Shown here: positions 35,007-43,817 of the stretch, piece after piece
Layout of the letters: every line of letters begins with the position of its first letter
Position numbering within the stretch: position 1 is the first letter of the stretch
Assembly: GCA_964464925.1 (NCBI GenBank)
Contig: CAYXLI010000002.1
Location: forward strand, 268,717 to 332,716
Length of the DNA: 64,000 bases
Source of the DNA: CAYXLI01 sp964464925
GTDB taxonomy: Bacteria > Acidobacteriota > Terriglobia > Bryobacterales > Bryobacteraceae
Direction of reading: 5' to 3'
Made by a program: the position numbers and the translations under genes
Notes under the pieces: model-generated
The model's input: the letters and a program-made list of their open reading frames with translations, nothing else
Databases searched by the model: none
What the model was told of the DNA's origin: nothing

Positions 35007-35713
35007 GACGGATCCTTAAACGGGCGCTCATGATTTTCGTGGTCGCCTACGTGGCCCTGGCTGCCGCACTTTTCTGGGCCATGCATCAGCCGCTAGAGAC
35101 GTTCGGACGCATTATGGCGCACGTTCCGATGCCCGCCATGATCATCCTGCCGTTTGAGCCGATGTGGAAGATTGCGCGGGGCGGACGCCTGCAGGCGGGC
35201 GACGCCGCCCCTGATTTCCAGCTCAGCACTCTCGATCACCAACGCAGTGTGCAGCTCTCCTCGTTCCGCGGGCAGCGGCTGGTCGTTCTGGTGTTCGGAA
35301 GCTACACCTGACCGCCATTCCGGCGGGAGGTTCCCGCCCTCAACGGGCTGTACGACCGCTATAAAGATCGGGCGGAATTCTACGCCGTTTACATTCTGGA
35401 AGCCCATCCGAGCGACCTCTGGCAGATGGGGAGCAATATTCGCGATCAGGTAGTGTTCGCAAGTCCGAAGGATCAGAACGAGCGCGAGACCGTAGCGAAC
35501 AGTTGCGTCCGCAAGCTCGGGATCCGCTTCCCTGCCCTCGTCGACACGTTCGATAACCGCACTGAAAATGCGTACACAGGCTGGCCGGACCGTCTCTACC
35601 TGATCGATCAGCAAGGGCGTGTAGCGTATAAGAGCTTGCCGGGTCCGTTCGGATTCCATCCCACGGAACTGGAAGCGGCACTGAAGAACGTCATTTCGCG
35701 TCGTGAAAGATAA
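35003..35713 (+). CDS. Deiodinase-like selenoprotein (UGA-encoded Sec103)
   Basis: The 236-residue product reads through an in-frame TGA at 35309-35311 as selenocysteine. Residues 99-106 give GSYT-U-PPF, the active-site motif of iodothyronine deiodinases. Downstream, YILEAHPSDLW and TGWPDRLYLID and a LPGPFGFHPTELE tail also match that family. A membrane anchor spans about 9-29, and a thioredoxin-like fold starts near GDAAPDF (66). Without Sec there would be two half-proteins in the same frame, so pseudogenisation is unlikely. The gene is ATGA-coupled to DinB and overlaps the convergent 2OG oxygenase gene by 23 bases. Bacterial homologues exist; substrates are unknown, so thyroid hormone cannot be assumed. 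No selA, selB or tRNA-Sec gene is in this window. Confidence 0.85.
35309..35338 (+). promoter_or_regulatory. UGA codon with bacterial SECIS-like stem-loop
   Basis: After the TGA, GGCGGGA (35322-35328) pairs perfectly with TCCCGCC (35332-35338) around a GGT apex. The apical GG(U) starts 17 bases after the UGA; in E. coli fdhF the distance is 18 and the apex is GGUC. Location inside the coding region directly after UGA is the bacterial SECIS arrangement that binds SelB. Confidence 0.75.
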
Positions 35714-36365
35714 TTCCTAGCGTGTACCGTTGGCCGGACCGGAGCATACTGACTCCGTGCTTTACGTTCACTCTGTAGAATCCGCGCTGCCCTCGCACCG
35801 GGCGATAGCGGGTAGTGAACACGACGGCTTCGCCCTGGGCCGGCTGTACGACGTAGCCCGCCGACTGCGCGCGGGGCCTTTGCTCGACCAATAGAAACTC
35901 TCCGCCGGTAAAATCCCGCCCCGGTTCGCTTAATTGAAAAACCACCTGCAACGGAAACGCGACTTCGCCATAGAGGTCCTGATGAAGACAGTTGTATCCG
36001 CCAGCCTCATAGCGGAGGATGAGCGGAGTGGCTTTGCGCTGCCCGGCCGCATGGCATCGCTCGAGCATCTCCGCCAGCGTGCCGGGATATTGCGGATCCC
36101 ACCTGTTCGCAATCCTCGCCAATTGCGGATAGAGCGTTTCCCGGAGCCGCTGCACAATGGGCGGCAACGGGTACTGCATGTATTTGTACTGCCCCTCGCC
36201 GAAGCGATACCGCTTCATATCGATGCAACTGCGAAATAGGGAATCGTCCTCGTAGGAGGCGCGCAACCCCGCGCATTCATCAGGGCCCAGGATCCGCGGC
36301 AAATGCGCATATCCGAACGCATCGATCGACGCCCCGATTGAAGTCCAATCTAAGCGGGGCGCCAT
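35691..36365 (-). CDS. 2OG-Fe(II) oxygenase
   Basis: The 224-residue form from ATG 36365 is preferred; a GTG at 36410 would add 15 residues without family character. Iron ligands are His and Asp in CLHQDLYGE and a distal His in NVKHGVSML, with the 2-oxoglutarate Arg in LRSGQRYTLGIIFHD. The segment GRDFTGGEFLLVEQRPRAQS is characteristic of a bacterial prolyl-4-hydroxylase-like group of unknown substrate. The 3' end overlaps the deiodinase-like gene tail-to-tail by 23 bases. Confidence 0.88.
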   Translation of the reverse strand: MAPRLDWTSIGASIDAFGYAHLPRILGPDECAGLRASYEDDSLFRSCIDMKRYRFGEGQYKYMQYPLPPIVQRLRETLYPQLARIANRWDPQYPGTLAEMLERCHAAGQRKATPLILRYEAGGYNCLHQDLYGEVAFPLQVVFQLSEPGRDFTGGEFLLVEQRPRAQSAGYVVQPAQGEAVVFTTRYRPVRGQRGFYRVNVKHGVSMLRSGQRYTLGIIFHDAK

Positions 36366-36502
36366 AGCAGGATCACCACCGCCGGAGGGAACTGTCAGGA
36401 CTGCTTCCACCCTTCCAATCTACCCTTGCCGCCCGCGACGAAATATCCGAATCTTGCGCGGAAATGCGGCTGCTGCCATCCAGTTTCATAAAATCGAGAA
36501 AG

Positions 36503-37729
36503 ATGTCTTTGTTTCCCGATTCGCGCGTACTTCACATCCACATCAGCGGCCACGACAAATCAGGAGTTACTCATTCCCTCACCTCTATCCTTGCCTTGCA
36601 CGGCGCCCGCATACTCGATATTGGCCAAGCGGTCATTCATGACTCCCTAGCCCTCGGCATGCTCGTGGAGTTTACCGGCGAACTGAAATCGTCTCCCCTG
36701 CTGACCGAACTACTGCTGAAGGCACATGAAGTGGGGATTCACGTTCGCTTCAAAGCAATCTCCGGGGAAGACTACGAATCCTGGGTCCTTAGCCAAAGCA
36801 AGCACCGCTTCCTGATCACAATGCTGGGACCCGAGATCACCGCGGGCCATGTGGCCGATGTCAGCGGCATCGTTGCACAAGCCGGACTGAATATTGACAG
36901 AATCGAACGCCTGTCCGGCCGCACGCCGCTCGATGCGGATGGCCCAAGCCGCTTCTGCGTCGAACTCGCAATTTCCGGAGAGACCGTCGATGAGGACGCA
37001 TTGCGCGCCTCGCTCATGCAATTGACGAGCACTTCCGGCATTGACGTCGCTTTCCAGCATGACAATGTCTACCGCCGGAACCGCCGCCTCGTCGCCTTCG
37101 ATATGGACTCCACGCTGATTCAGACCGAAGTCATCGACGAACTGGCAAAGCTTGCCGGAGTCGGGGAGCAGGTGCAGGCAATCACCGAATCCGCCATGCG
37201 CGGCGAACTCGATTTTCAAGCCAGCTTCCGCAAACGCGTTTCGCTCCTTCGCGGTCTCAAGGAATCGGAGATACACAAAGTGCTCGATCGCATTCCGCTC
37301 ATGGACGGCGCCGAGCGCCTCATGACGACTCTTCGGAAACTCGGGTACAAGACAGCCATCCTCTCGGGCGGCTTCACATTTGTGGGACGTGAGTTGCAGA
37401 AGCGTTTCGGCATCGATTACCTGCATGCAAACGAGTTGGATATTCAGGACGGAGTAGTCACTGGCGAAGTAAAAACCGAGATCGTGGACGGCGCTAAAAA
37501 GGCAGAGTACCTGCAGCGCCTCGCGCGCGAACAGAACCTCAGCATGGAGCAAGTGATCGCCGTGGGGGATGGGGCGAACGATCTGCCGATGCTGCGGCTC
37601 GCAGGGCTCGGTATCGCGTTTCGCGCCAAGCCTCTGGTCCGCCGGAATGCGCGCCAGGCAATTTCGACGTTAGGTCTTGACGGGATTCTGTTCCTGCTTG
37701 GCGTACGAGACCGCGAAGCGCTCGTCTAA
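36503..37729 (+). CDS. serB: Phosphoserine phosphatase with N-terminal ACT domains
   Basis: ATG 36503 (after GAGAAAG) gives a 408-residue protein. Two ACT-like regulatory regions cover about residues 10-165 and probably bind serine. The HAD phosphatase domain follows with motif I FDMDSTLIQTE, ILSGGFTFVG and VGDGANDLPML. SerB dephosphorylates O-phosphoserine in the last step of serine synthesis. The long N-terminal ACT part is as in mycobacterial and plant-symbiont SerB2-type enzymes. The second TonB receptor gene starts six bases after the stop. Confidence 0.95.
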   Translation: MSLFPDSRVLHIHISGHDKSGVTHSLTSILALHGARILDIGQAVIHDSLALGMLVEFTGELKSSPLLTELLLKAHEVGIHVRFKAISGEDYESWVLSQSKHRFLITMLGPEITAGHVADVSGIVAQAGLNIDRIERLSGRTPLDADGPSRFCVELAISGETVDEDALRASLMQLTSTSGIDVAFQHDNVYRRNRRLVAFDMDSTLIQTEVIDELAKLAGVGEQVQAITESAMRGELDFQASFRKRVSLLRGLKESEIHKVLDRIPLMDGAERLMTTLRKLGYKTAILSGGFTFVGRELQKRFGIDYLHANELDIQDGVVTGEVKTEIVDGAKKAEYLQRLAREQNLSMEQVIAVGDGANDLPMLRLAGLGIAFRAKPLVRRNARQAISTLGLDGILFLLGVRDREALV

Positions 37730-37735
37730 GGGACA

Positions 37736-40072
37736 ATGCGAATAGTGAGGCATTCCGTTGCGCTTTTTCTTTTCTCCAGCTTCGCTGCCATCGCGCAGCA
37801 GCAAACGGGCGAGTTGCGACTGCAGGTTGTAGATGCGAGCGGCGCCGCCATTCAGGCCGGCGGCGAACTGGCCGGAGCCGCTACGCAGGTCCGCAAGGCG
37901 TTCACCACAAATCCGAATGGACAGTACACGATTGCGGCGCTGCCATTCGGCTTGTATCACCTGACGATACAGCGCTCGGGCTTCGCTCCGGCTAGCGCGC
38001 TCATTGAAATTCGCTCGCAGGTACCGCTCAATTACAAAGCCACACTCGGCGTGGCCGTAGTGGAAACGACGGTGACCGTGCAAGACGCGGATACGCTGCT
38101 GAATCCCGATAGAACAGGTGCTCAACAGACACTCGGTCCGGAAACGCTACGCACGCGCGCTCTGGCGCTTCCTTCACGCGCCGCCGTGAGCCTCGTCGAT
38201 TCTCAGCCCGGCTGGCTGCTGGAAGCCAACGGAGTTCTCCACCCGCGCGGATTCGAATACGGCGTGCAATACGTGGTCGACGGTCTGCCGATGTTGGATA
38301 ACCGCTCGCCTGTGTTCGCGCCCGCACTGTCCGTAGAAGAATTTCAGTCGTTCACGGTTCGTACAGGCGGCTACCCTGCCGAGTATGGCCATCAGCTTGG
38401 CGGAGTGGTGGAGGTAACTACCGCCCGCGACACGCGCCCAGGCTGGCACGGCAACGCAAGCACGGAGGCTGGCAGCTTCGGCACTGTTTCCGGCTACGCC
38501 TCCGTTCAGTACGTGAGCGGCCGCAACACCTTCGGGGTCGCAGGCAACGGCATGCGGACAGACCGTTACCTCGATCCGCCGGTTGAGCAGAACTATACCA
38601 ACCATGGCTCGGGCGGCGGCTTTTCGGCACGATTCGGCCGGGACTGGAGCGACGGCGATCGTACGCGCCTGCTGGTCCGTCACAATCGCACAGGCTTCCT
38701 GGTTCCGAATGAGCGGTTGCAGGAACTCGCAGGGCAGCGGCAGGATCGCACTGCCGAAGAGACTAGCGGGCAGATCGCGCACACGCACCTGTTTTCTTCG
38801 CGAGTGCTCTCGGACTTGCGCTTGCTCACTCGTGATGTCTCAGCGGGATTCTGGTCCAACCGCTTCTCCACACCTATCGCGCCGGGCCAGCAGCGAGGAT
38901 TCCGCGAAGCTTATCTCACCGGCAGCGTCTCCGCCCAGCTCGGCGCACACGACCTGAAATTCGGAGGCGAAGCGCTATTCCGCTCGCTGACTGAGGACTT
39001 CGGCTATCAGATCACCACCTACCGCGTGAATGGCGTGCGGATTTTCGACCGCGACACTCCGGCACGCTTTCATTTCTCAGACCGGCGGCAGAATCGCGAA
39101 CAGGGAGCATTCGCTCAGGACTTGATGCGGTTCGGCTCGCTCACCATCAGCGCGGGCGTGCGTTGGGATCATTACCGGCTGATTGTGGATGAACAAGCGG
39201 TCAGCCCGCGCGTGGCCGCGGCCTGGCAGATTCCGCATACCGGATTCGTGCTGCGTGCCTCGTTTGATCGGGCGTTCCAGACTCCTGCGATCGAGAACCT
39301 GCTGCTGGCGAGTTCGCCCGCGCTGCTCGCTCTCAATAACGCGGCTGTCAGTGTTGCCGTGCGTCCGTCCCGCGGCAACTTTTATGAGACCGGTTTTTCA
39401 AAGGCTCTCTGGAATCACGTCCGGCTCGACGGCAGCTACTTCCGGCGATTGATGCGCAACTTCTCGGATGATGACGTGCTCCTCAACACCGGCGTCAGCT
39501 TCCCGATCGCATTTGATCGCGGCGACATTCAGGGTGTCGAAGCCAAGCTTGAGGTTCCGCGCTGGGGCCGCTTCTCCGGCTTTCTCAGCTACACGAATCT
39601 GATCGGTCATGGCGAGTTGCCCGTGGTCGGTGGACTCTTCCTCGACGACAACGCGGCAGACCTCTTCACCAGCAAAGGCCGGTTCGCCATCACACAGGAC
39701 CAGCGCAACACTGCACGAGCCCGCGTCCGCGCCGAATTGCACCCGCGCATCTGGCTGGCCGCCGGTGCTCAGTACGGCAGCGGGTTGCCGGTAGAGGTGG
39801 ACGCATCCAGTTTCAATCTCCTCGCGCAACAGTACGGGCCGCGCGTTGTGCAGCGTGTGAACTTCTCGCGAGGCCGCGTACGGCCGAACTTCGCGTTCGA
39901 CCTCTCCGGCGGCGCCGATTTAATGAAGAGGGAACGCGCAACGGTTCGCCTCCAGGCCGACGTGCAGAATCTCACCGGCCGCCTGAACGTGATCAACTTC
40001 GCCGGGTTGTTCTCCGGAACGGCCTTAAATGCACCGCGTTCCGCGGCTGTGCGGCTTCAGTTCGAGTTCTAG
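37736..40072 (+). CDS. TonB-dependent receptor with carboxypeptidase-regulatory domain
   Basis: The 778-residue protein starts with a signal peptide (ALFLFSSFAAIAQQQ), then a carboxypeptidase-regulatory-like domain (about 25-110; NPNGQYTIAALPFGLYHL) and a plug (about 135-235) with YVVDGLPMLDNRSPV and TGGYPAEYGHQLGGVVEV. A barrel follows and ends in the aromatic C-terminal RLQFEF. It is much smaller than the other two receptors in the window. The ligand is unknown. It directly follows serB by six bases, which may be coincidental, since the products have no obvious common task. Confidence 0.9.
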   Translation: MRIVRHSVALFLFSSFAAIAQQQTGELRLQVVDASGAAIQAGGELAGAATQVRKAFTTNPNGQYTIAALPFGLYHLTIQRSGFAPASALIEIRSQVPLNYKATLGVAVVETTVTVQDADTLLNPDRTGAQQTLGPETLRTRALALPSRAAVSLVDSQPGWLLEANGVLHPRGFEYGVQYVVDGLPMLDNRSPVFAPALSVEEFQSFTVRTGGYPAEYGHQLGGVVEVTTARDTRPGWHGNASTEAGSFGTVSGYASVQYVSGRNTFGVAGNGMRTDRYLDPPVEQNYTNHGSGGGFSARFGRDWSDGDRTRLLVRHNRTGFLVPNERLQELAGQRQDRTAEETSGQIAHTHLFSSRVLSDLRLLTRDVSAGFWSNRFSTPIAPGQQRGFREAYLTGSVSAQLGAHDLKFGGEALFRSLTEDFGYQITTYRVNGVRIFDRDTPARFHFSDRRQNREQGAFAQDLMRFGSLTISAGVRWDHYRLIVDEQAVSPRVAAAWQIPHTGFVLRASFDRAFQTPAIENLLLASSPALLALNNAAVSVAVRPSRGNFYETGFSKALWNHVRLDGSYFRRLMRNFSDDDVLLNTGVSFPIAFDRGDIQGVEAKLEVPRWGRFSGFLSYTNLIGHGELPVVGGLFLDDNAADLFTSKGRFAITQDQRNTARARVRAELHPRIWLAAGAQYGSGLPVEVDASSFNLLAQQYGPRVVQRVNFSRGRVRPNFAFDLSGGADLMKRERATVRLQADVQNLTGRLNVINFAGLFSGTALNAPRSAAVRLQFEF

Positions 40073-40150
40073 TCTCTCTTCCGCCATTAGCTCCGTTAGC
40101 AATGATAGAATCACCCAAGCCATTTTTCCTAAACAAGGGAGCTCCGTCGG

Positions 40151-41086
40151 ATGAAACCGCTACTATTCTGTATTTCCGCGACCGTCCTTACCGTATGTTT
40201 CGCGTGGTCGCAAAAGACCAGCACAGACATTGTCTGGGCGCCTAAGTCCAAGCCGTTCCCCTATACGGCGCCGCATAAACCGCATACCAAACTGGCGGAC
40301 GTGAAGGCCGCGCACGCGAAGGAGAAGTCCTGGCGCCAACAGGTAGTGAAGGACGAGCACCTGAGCAGCGAGTGGGTGCAGGATGTTCCCGGCACGAAGG
40401 CGCCGCGCCAGCTTCACCCCGATACACGCGAGTGGTGGGTCATTCAGGAAGGGCAGATTCGCTTCGAAATTGAAGGCCAGGAACCTTTCGTCGCCTCCAA
40501 GGGCGCCATGGTGCAGGTTCCGATGCAGACCTTCTTCTCGTTTGAAACGGTGGGCGATCAGCCGTCACTCCGCTTTGAGACCAACATCGTGAATGCGCGG
40601 ACGCTCTACTCGAAGGATCTCGACCCGTCCAGCCTCCCGAAGCTGACCAGCTTCGATTGGATCCCGGTGCGCATGGCCCGCCGAGTTGGCTATTACGATC
40701 ACGGCAACAAGCCGTACGTGACCTATGAGGATTTGGCGAAGCAGGTAGATTCCGGCAAGCTCAAAGGGACGGTACGCATCGTGGAAGACGACCGGGGAAC
40801 AGCCAACTTTATCTATGGGCGGGAAAGCTCGCTTCCTCCCATCAACCCGGCGGAGAAAGGCCACTATCATCCCGAATCAGCCGAGTACTGGCTGGTGATG
40901 TCCGGCCACATCCGTTACCCGATCGAGGGCCAGGGCGTGGTGATCGCGGGCGAAGGAGACGTGGTGTACGTGCCGAAGTTCACTTATCACGCGCCGCGCT
41001 GGTACGGTGATGGGCCATCCTGCCGTCTTGCCATGAACGGGTATCCGCAAATCGCGCACCTGTTCGAAGCCAAGCGGGTCGAATAG
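40151..41086 (+). CDS. Exported bicupin protein
   Basis: The 311-residue protein has a signal peptide (FCISATVLTVCFAWSQ) and two cupin halves. The first has PRQLHPDTREWWVIQEGQIRFEI at about 95-115; the second has GHYHPESAEYWLVMSGHIRYPI at about 237-258 with a later His (FTYHAPRWYG). Metal-binding His residues are kept in both. It is preceded by AAGGGAG and ends two bases from the convergent sortase gene. It may be an oxidative or isomerising enzyme of the periplasm; the substrate is unknown. Confidence 0.85.
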   Translation: MKPLLFCISATVLTVCFAWSQKTSTDIVWAPKSKPFPYTAPHKPHTKLADVKAAHAKEKSWRQQVVKDEHLSSEWVQDVPGTKAPRQLHPDTREWWVIQEGQIRFEIEGQEPFVASKGAMVQVPMQTFFSFETVGDQPSLRFETNIVNARTLYSKDLDPSSLPKLTSFDWIPVRMARRVGYYDHGNKPYVTYEDLAKQVDSGKLKGTVRIVEDDRGTANFIYGRESSLPPINPAEKGHYHPESAEYWLVMSGHIRYPIEGQGVVIAGEGDVVYVPKFTYHAPRWYGDGPSCRLAMNGYPQIAHLFEAKRVE

Positions 41087-41087
41087 A

Positions 41088-41786
41088 TCAGGAGCCGCGA
41101 TTCTCTCTGGATACGCGCGCTTCGCTCTCCACCTGGCGGGCACGCACAATAAAGCGTTTCGGTGCTGAGCCGATGTAGTTGAACGGATAGCAGGTCACTA
41201 GCGTGATCGAAGGCTCGGGCGTCGCCTTCAGCACTTCTACGTTAGTCGGCAGGACAACGCGCGTATTCTCCACCTGATATTCGTAGGTTCCGTCCGGGGT
41301 GACCATGCGGATCAGGTCGCCCTTGCGGATGCCGCGGACGGGACGGAAAAACGTATCCCGGTGGGCAGCGATGCCTACGTTGCCCGGCCTTCCGGGCAGC
41401 GCAGTCTGCGGCACGTGCCCCACCGCACGGCTGAGCGTCCGGTTGTCCACTCCTTCGCGGACCACCGCGGAAAGCTTCAGCCTCGGAATCTCGATTTTTC
41501 CAATCAAACCACGGACAGGTATGGGAGCCTCGGTCCGCGGGGCCGGCTCCTGGCTTCCTTCCATCGCCGGCGATTCCGTCTCGCCCTGTTGTTTTGTTAT
41601 CCCCGTGGTCATGTCATCGATGTAGCCGCCCACGCTGGGTATACGTCCGCGCAACTCCTGATTCAGTGCATAGTTGTCATAGCTCTGGTGGAGGTAGCTC
41701 TGTGCATACTGCAGCCCTACCCAGCCGAGACAAATGAATCCGATCGCCAATAAGAAGATCTCAGTCCACCGAAGTGTTTTACGCAT
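41088..41786 (-). CDS. Class D sortase
   Basis: The 232-residue protein has an N-terminal membrane segment (about 10-28) and a sortase domain with catalytic His142 (GIAAHRDTFF), Cys199 (LVTCYPFNY) and Arg211 (APKRFIVRA). The spacing and the VGIAAHRDTFFRPVRGI stretch fit class D sortases. Sortases join proteins with C-terminal LPxTG-like signals to the envelope. The gene is the last of a three-gene run behind an LPHTA protein and a VWA protein, with two bases separating it from the VWA gene. A sortase in a Gram-negative setting is known but not common. Confidence 0.93.
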   Translation of the reverse strand: MRKTLRWTEIFLLAIGFICLGWVGLQYAQSYLHQSYDNYALNQELRGRIPSVGGYIDDMTTGITKQQGETESPAMEGSQEPAPRTEAPIPVRGLIGKIEIPRLKLSAVVREGVDNRTLSRAVGHVPQTALPGRPGNVGIAAHRDTFFRPVRGIRKGDLIRMVTPDGTYEYQVENTRVVLPTNVEVLKATPEPSITLVTCYPFNYIGSAPKRFIVRARQVESEARVSRENRGS

Positions 41787-41788
41787 GG

Positions 41789-42850
41789 CTATCTTTTCGT
41801 CCTTGTTTTAGTGGCTGTTTTCGGCGCTCCAGGAGCTTCGTGTATATCCAGATATTGCGTCCTCGTTCGGACCAGCAGCTTACCTTTATCCGGCGCGGAG
41901 GCCACAGCGCGGATCTTGTGCAACGGCACCTCGTGATCCTGTTCTGGCATGTAGCCGATCGTGTACCGGTTCCGAATGTCCTTCGCAATCTTCACGCAGA
42001 TGTCGACCAGTTGATCGAGCTTCTGCGGCTCGTAAAATTCGCCCCCGGTCACACTTGCCAGCTTCCGAAGGAATCCAGGGTTCTTGTCTTTGTCGAACTC
42101 GTCGTATAGGCCAACAGTGTAAATCGTCGCTGGCGATGCCTGTGCCAGTTTGTAAGTCTCAGATTCCGTCAACTGGCTGGCATTGTCCCCACCGTCACTG
42201 ATCAGCACCAGAGTTTTTTTCTGCTGCCGCCCCTTGTTTAGGTGTTCCAACGCAATCTTCAATGCGTCATTTAGCGCTGTTCTCCCCTGTACAGGTGTAG
42301 CGAGAAGCCCATTTCGAAGGACCTGGCGGTCATCGGTAAAGTCCATTCCCTGAGGCAATCCCATATATACGCGGTCATTGAAGTTGACCGTGAACAGTTC
42401 ATCCTTTGGATTGCTCGCCTGCACGAACGCCAAAGCGGCGGTTACAACCTCGGACCGCTTCGGCCGCATGCTGCCGCTTGCGTCGATCACCAGACCGAGA
42501 GTTACGGGAATATCTCCAGCTTCGAAGCTGTTGATCTTCTGCGGCTTGTTATTGTCAAAAACCTGAAAGTTTTCTTTTGCCAGTCCGCTGACGAACCCGC
42601 CGGCTGGATTCTTGACACTCACATCCAACAGCACGATCTCAACGCCGGTCGATAGTTGAATATCTCGCGGGTCGATGGGGGGAAGAGGATTCTTCACCTC
42701 GCTGAAGGGAAACAGGGTCCGCATGTCCGGCGGCGGCGGAGTGGCTAATTGGAAGTCGTCACCGGCCAACGGCACCAAGGCTCCCATCAAAGCACCGCCC
42801 AGTCCGAGGACCACAATCACTGTTCGTAGAAGATTCGGGCGCAAGAACAT
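41789..42850 (-). CDS. VWFA-related secreted protein
   Basis: The 353-residue protein has an N-terminal membrane or signal segment (about 9-29) and a von Willebrand A domain with the MIDAS motif DASGS at 123-127 and later Thr/Asp ligands (GRTALNDAL; LISDGGDNASQL). It matches the VWFA-related group abundant in Acidobacteria. The C-terminus (TATKTRTKR) has no sorting signal. Position between the sortase and its likely substrate suggests it acts at the surface with them. It begins after the hairpin that follows the LPHTA gene. Confidence 0.9.
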   Translation of the reverse strand: MFLRPNLLRTVIVVLGLGGALMGALVPLAGDDFQLATPPPPDMRTLFPFSEVKNPLPPIDPRDIQLSTGVEIVLLDVSVKNPAGGFVSGLAKENFQVFDNNKPQKINSFEAGDIPVTLGLVIDASGSMRPKRSEVVTAALAFVQASNPKDELFTVNFNDRVYMGLPQGMDFTDDRQVLRNGLLATPVQGRTALNDALKIALEHLNKGRQQKKTLVLISDGGDNASQLTESETYKLAQASPATIYTVGLYDEFDKDKNPGFLRKLASVTGGEFYEPQKLDQLVDICVKIAKDIRNRYTIGYMPEQDHEVPLHKIRAVASAPDKGKLLVRTRTQYLDIHEAPGAPKTATKTRTKR

Positions 42851-42872
42851 CGGGAGGCCGCCTTTCGCAGGA

Positions 42873-42911
42873 AAGCACCTGGCTCTGCTGAATTAGCCGA
42901 ACCAGGTGCTT
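42873..42911 (-). terminator. 10-bp hairpin between the LPHTA gene and the VWA gene
   Basis: A perfect 10-bp stem (AAGCACCTGG / CCAGGTGCTT, loop 19) lies in the 84-base gap after the LPHTA stop. On the reverse strand it is followed by only three T, so it may be a weak terminator or stabilise the upstream message and lower the expression of the VWA and sortase genes. Confidence 0.5.
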
Positions 42912-42934
42912 GCCCATCTACTCTAAATTAACGC

Positions 42935-43702
42935 TTAGGAGCGTTTCGCAATCGCGCGAACCGCCATGCTGGCTCCGAGAGCCAGGAAGCCGGCCATTCC
43001 AACCATCGGGAACGGGCTGGCCGTGTGAGGCAGCGTGCGCATACGGGTACCGCTGTCGGCAACCGTAGTGGTTTCCTGAGGAGCAGGAGCCGGGGCCGGG
43101 GCTGGTTCAGCAGCCGGGGCGGGGGCTGGGGCCGGAGGAGGCGTTGCCTGCGCCACTTCGGTCTCGGTCGTCTTTTCCTGCTTCGTGTAGTCCTGGCTTA
43201 GTTCCGCTTCGTTGCCACTCTTGTCCACAGTACCTACGCGGGCAGAAGCGAGATCCTGGTCGCTGGTGGAGTACGTGGTCGGCACCGGAGCAGTGTTCAC
43301 AGAGGCGATTGCCACGGAGACGTTCTTGGGATAAGCAAACTCCTGGCCGAAGTTGTCACCGGGATAGAACCATGCGCGGAGAGCCTTCGGCTGACCGGCC
43401 GGGACTTCCCACCATTGAAATTCGGTATTTCCCGTCGGCTGTAGCCGATAGTTCGGAATAGCGAGAATCGTCGTCTGAAGCTGGTTTTCGCGATCGTTGA
43501 AGATCTGTACGATGTGACGGTTGGACGGCGAGTCCATCAGCTTCATCACGTATTTCCCAGGCTGCAGCACAGCTCCGGGTACCTGGATCGGTTCATTGAC
43601 AGTCAGGATAGTCTTTTTGTTCCACTCGTCAGCTAGGGCGTTCGGCATCATAGCGGCCAAGCCCAAGCAACTGGCAATGGCAAGTGTTTTGAAGCGGTTC
43701 AT
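42935..43702 (-). CDS. Exported protein with C-terminal LPHTA sorting signal
   Basis: The 255-residue protein has a signal peptide ending near NALADEW, a beta-rich domain (about 30-130; QPGKYVMKLMDSPSNRHIVQIF), a Pro/Ala/Glu-rich stalk (about 185-215) and a C-terminal LPHTA at 224-228. A hydrophobic helix (VGMAGFLALGASMAV) and a basic tail (RAIAKRS) follow. This is the classic tripartite sortase signal. It stands first in the run with the VWA and class D sortase genes and is thus probably their substrate. Upstream there is a sigma-54-like promoter. Confidence 0.87.
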   Translation of the reverse strand: MNRFKTLAIASCLGLAAMMPNALADEWNKKTILTVNEPIQVPGAVLQPGKYVMKLMDSPSNRHIVQIFNDRENQLQTTILAIPNYRLQPTGNTEFQWWEVPAGQPKALRAWFYPGDNFGQEFAYPKNVSVAIASVNTAPVPTTYSTSDQDLASARVGTVDKSGNEAELSQDYTKQEKTTETEVAQATPPPAPAPAPAAEPAPAPAPAPQETTTVADSGTRMRTLPHTASPFPMVGMAGFLALGASMAVRAIAKRS

Positions 43703-43817
43703 TGATTAGTTCTCCTCACTTAGCGGGTATGTTGGTTTCGGCGCCCGATGTTTGCCATCGTGCCCTCATTGAACTTCTTGGGCCGGATCCCAATCTCGTG
43801 CCCTCGTCCATTCAATA

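Noticed and set aside
35003..35311. Reading the deiodinase-like locus as a truncated pseudogene
   Set aside because: The frame does not shift, the second half keeps family motifs, and a SECIS-like stem-loop follows the TGA.
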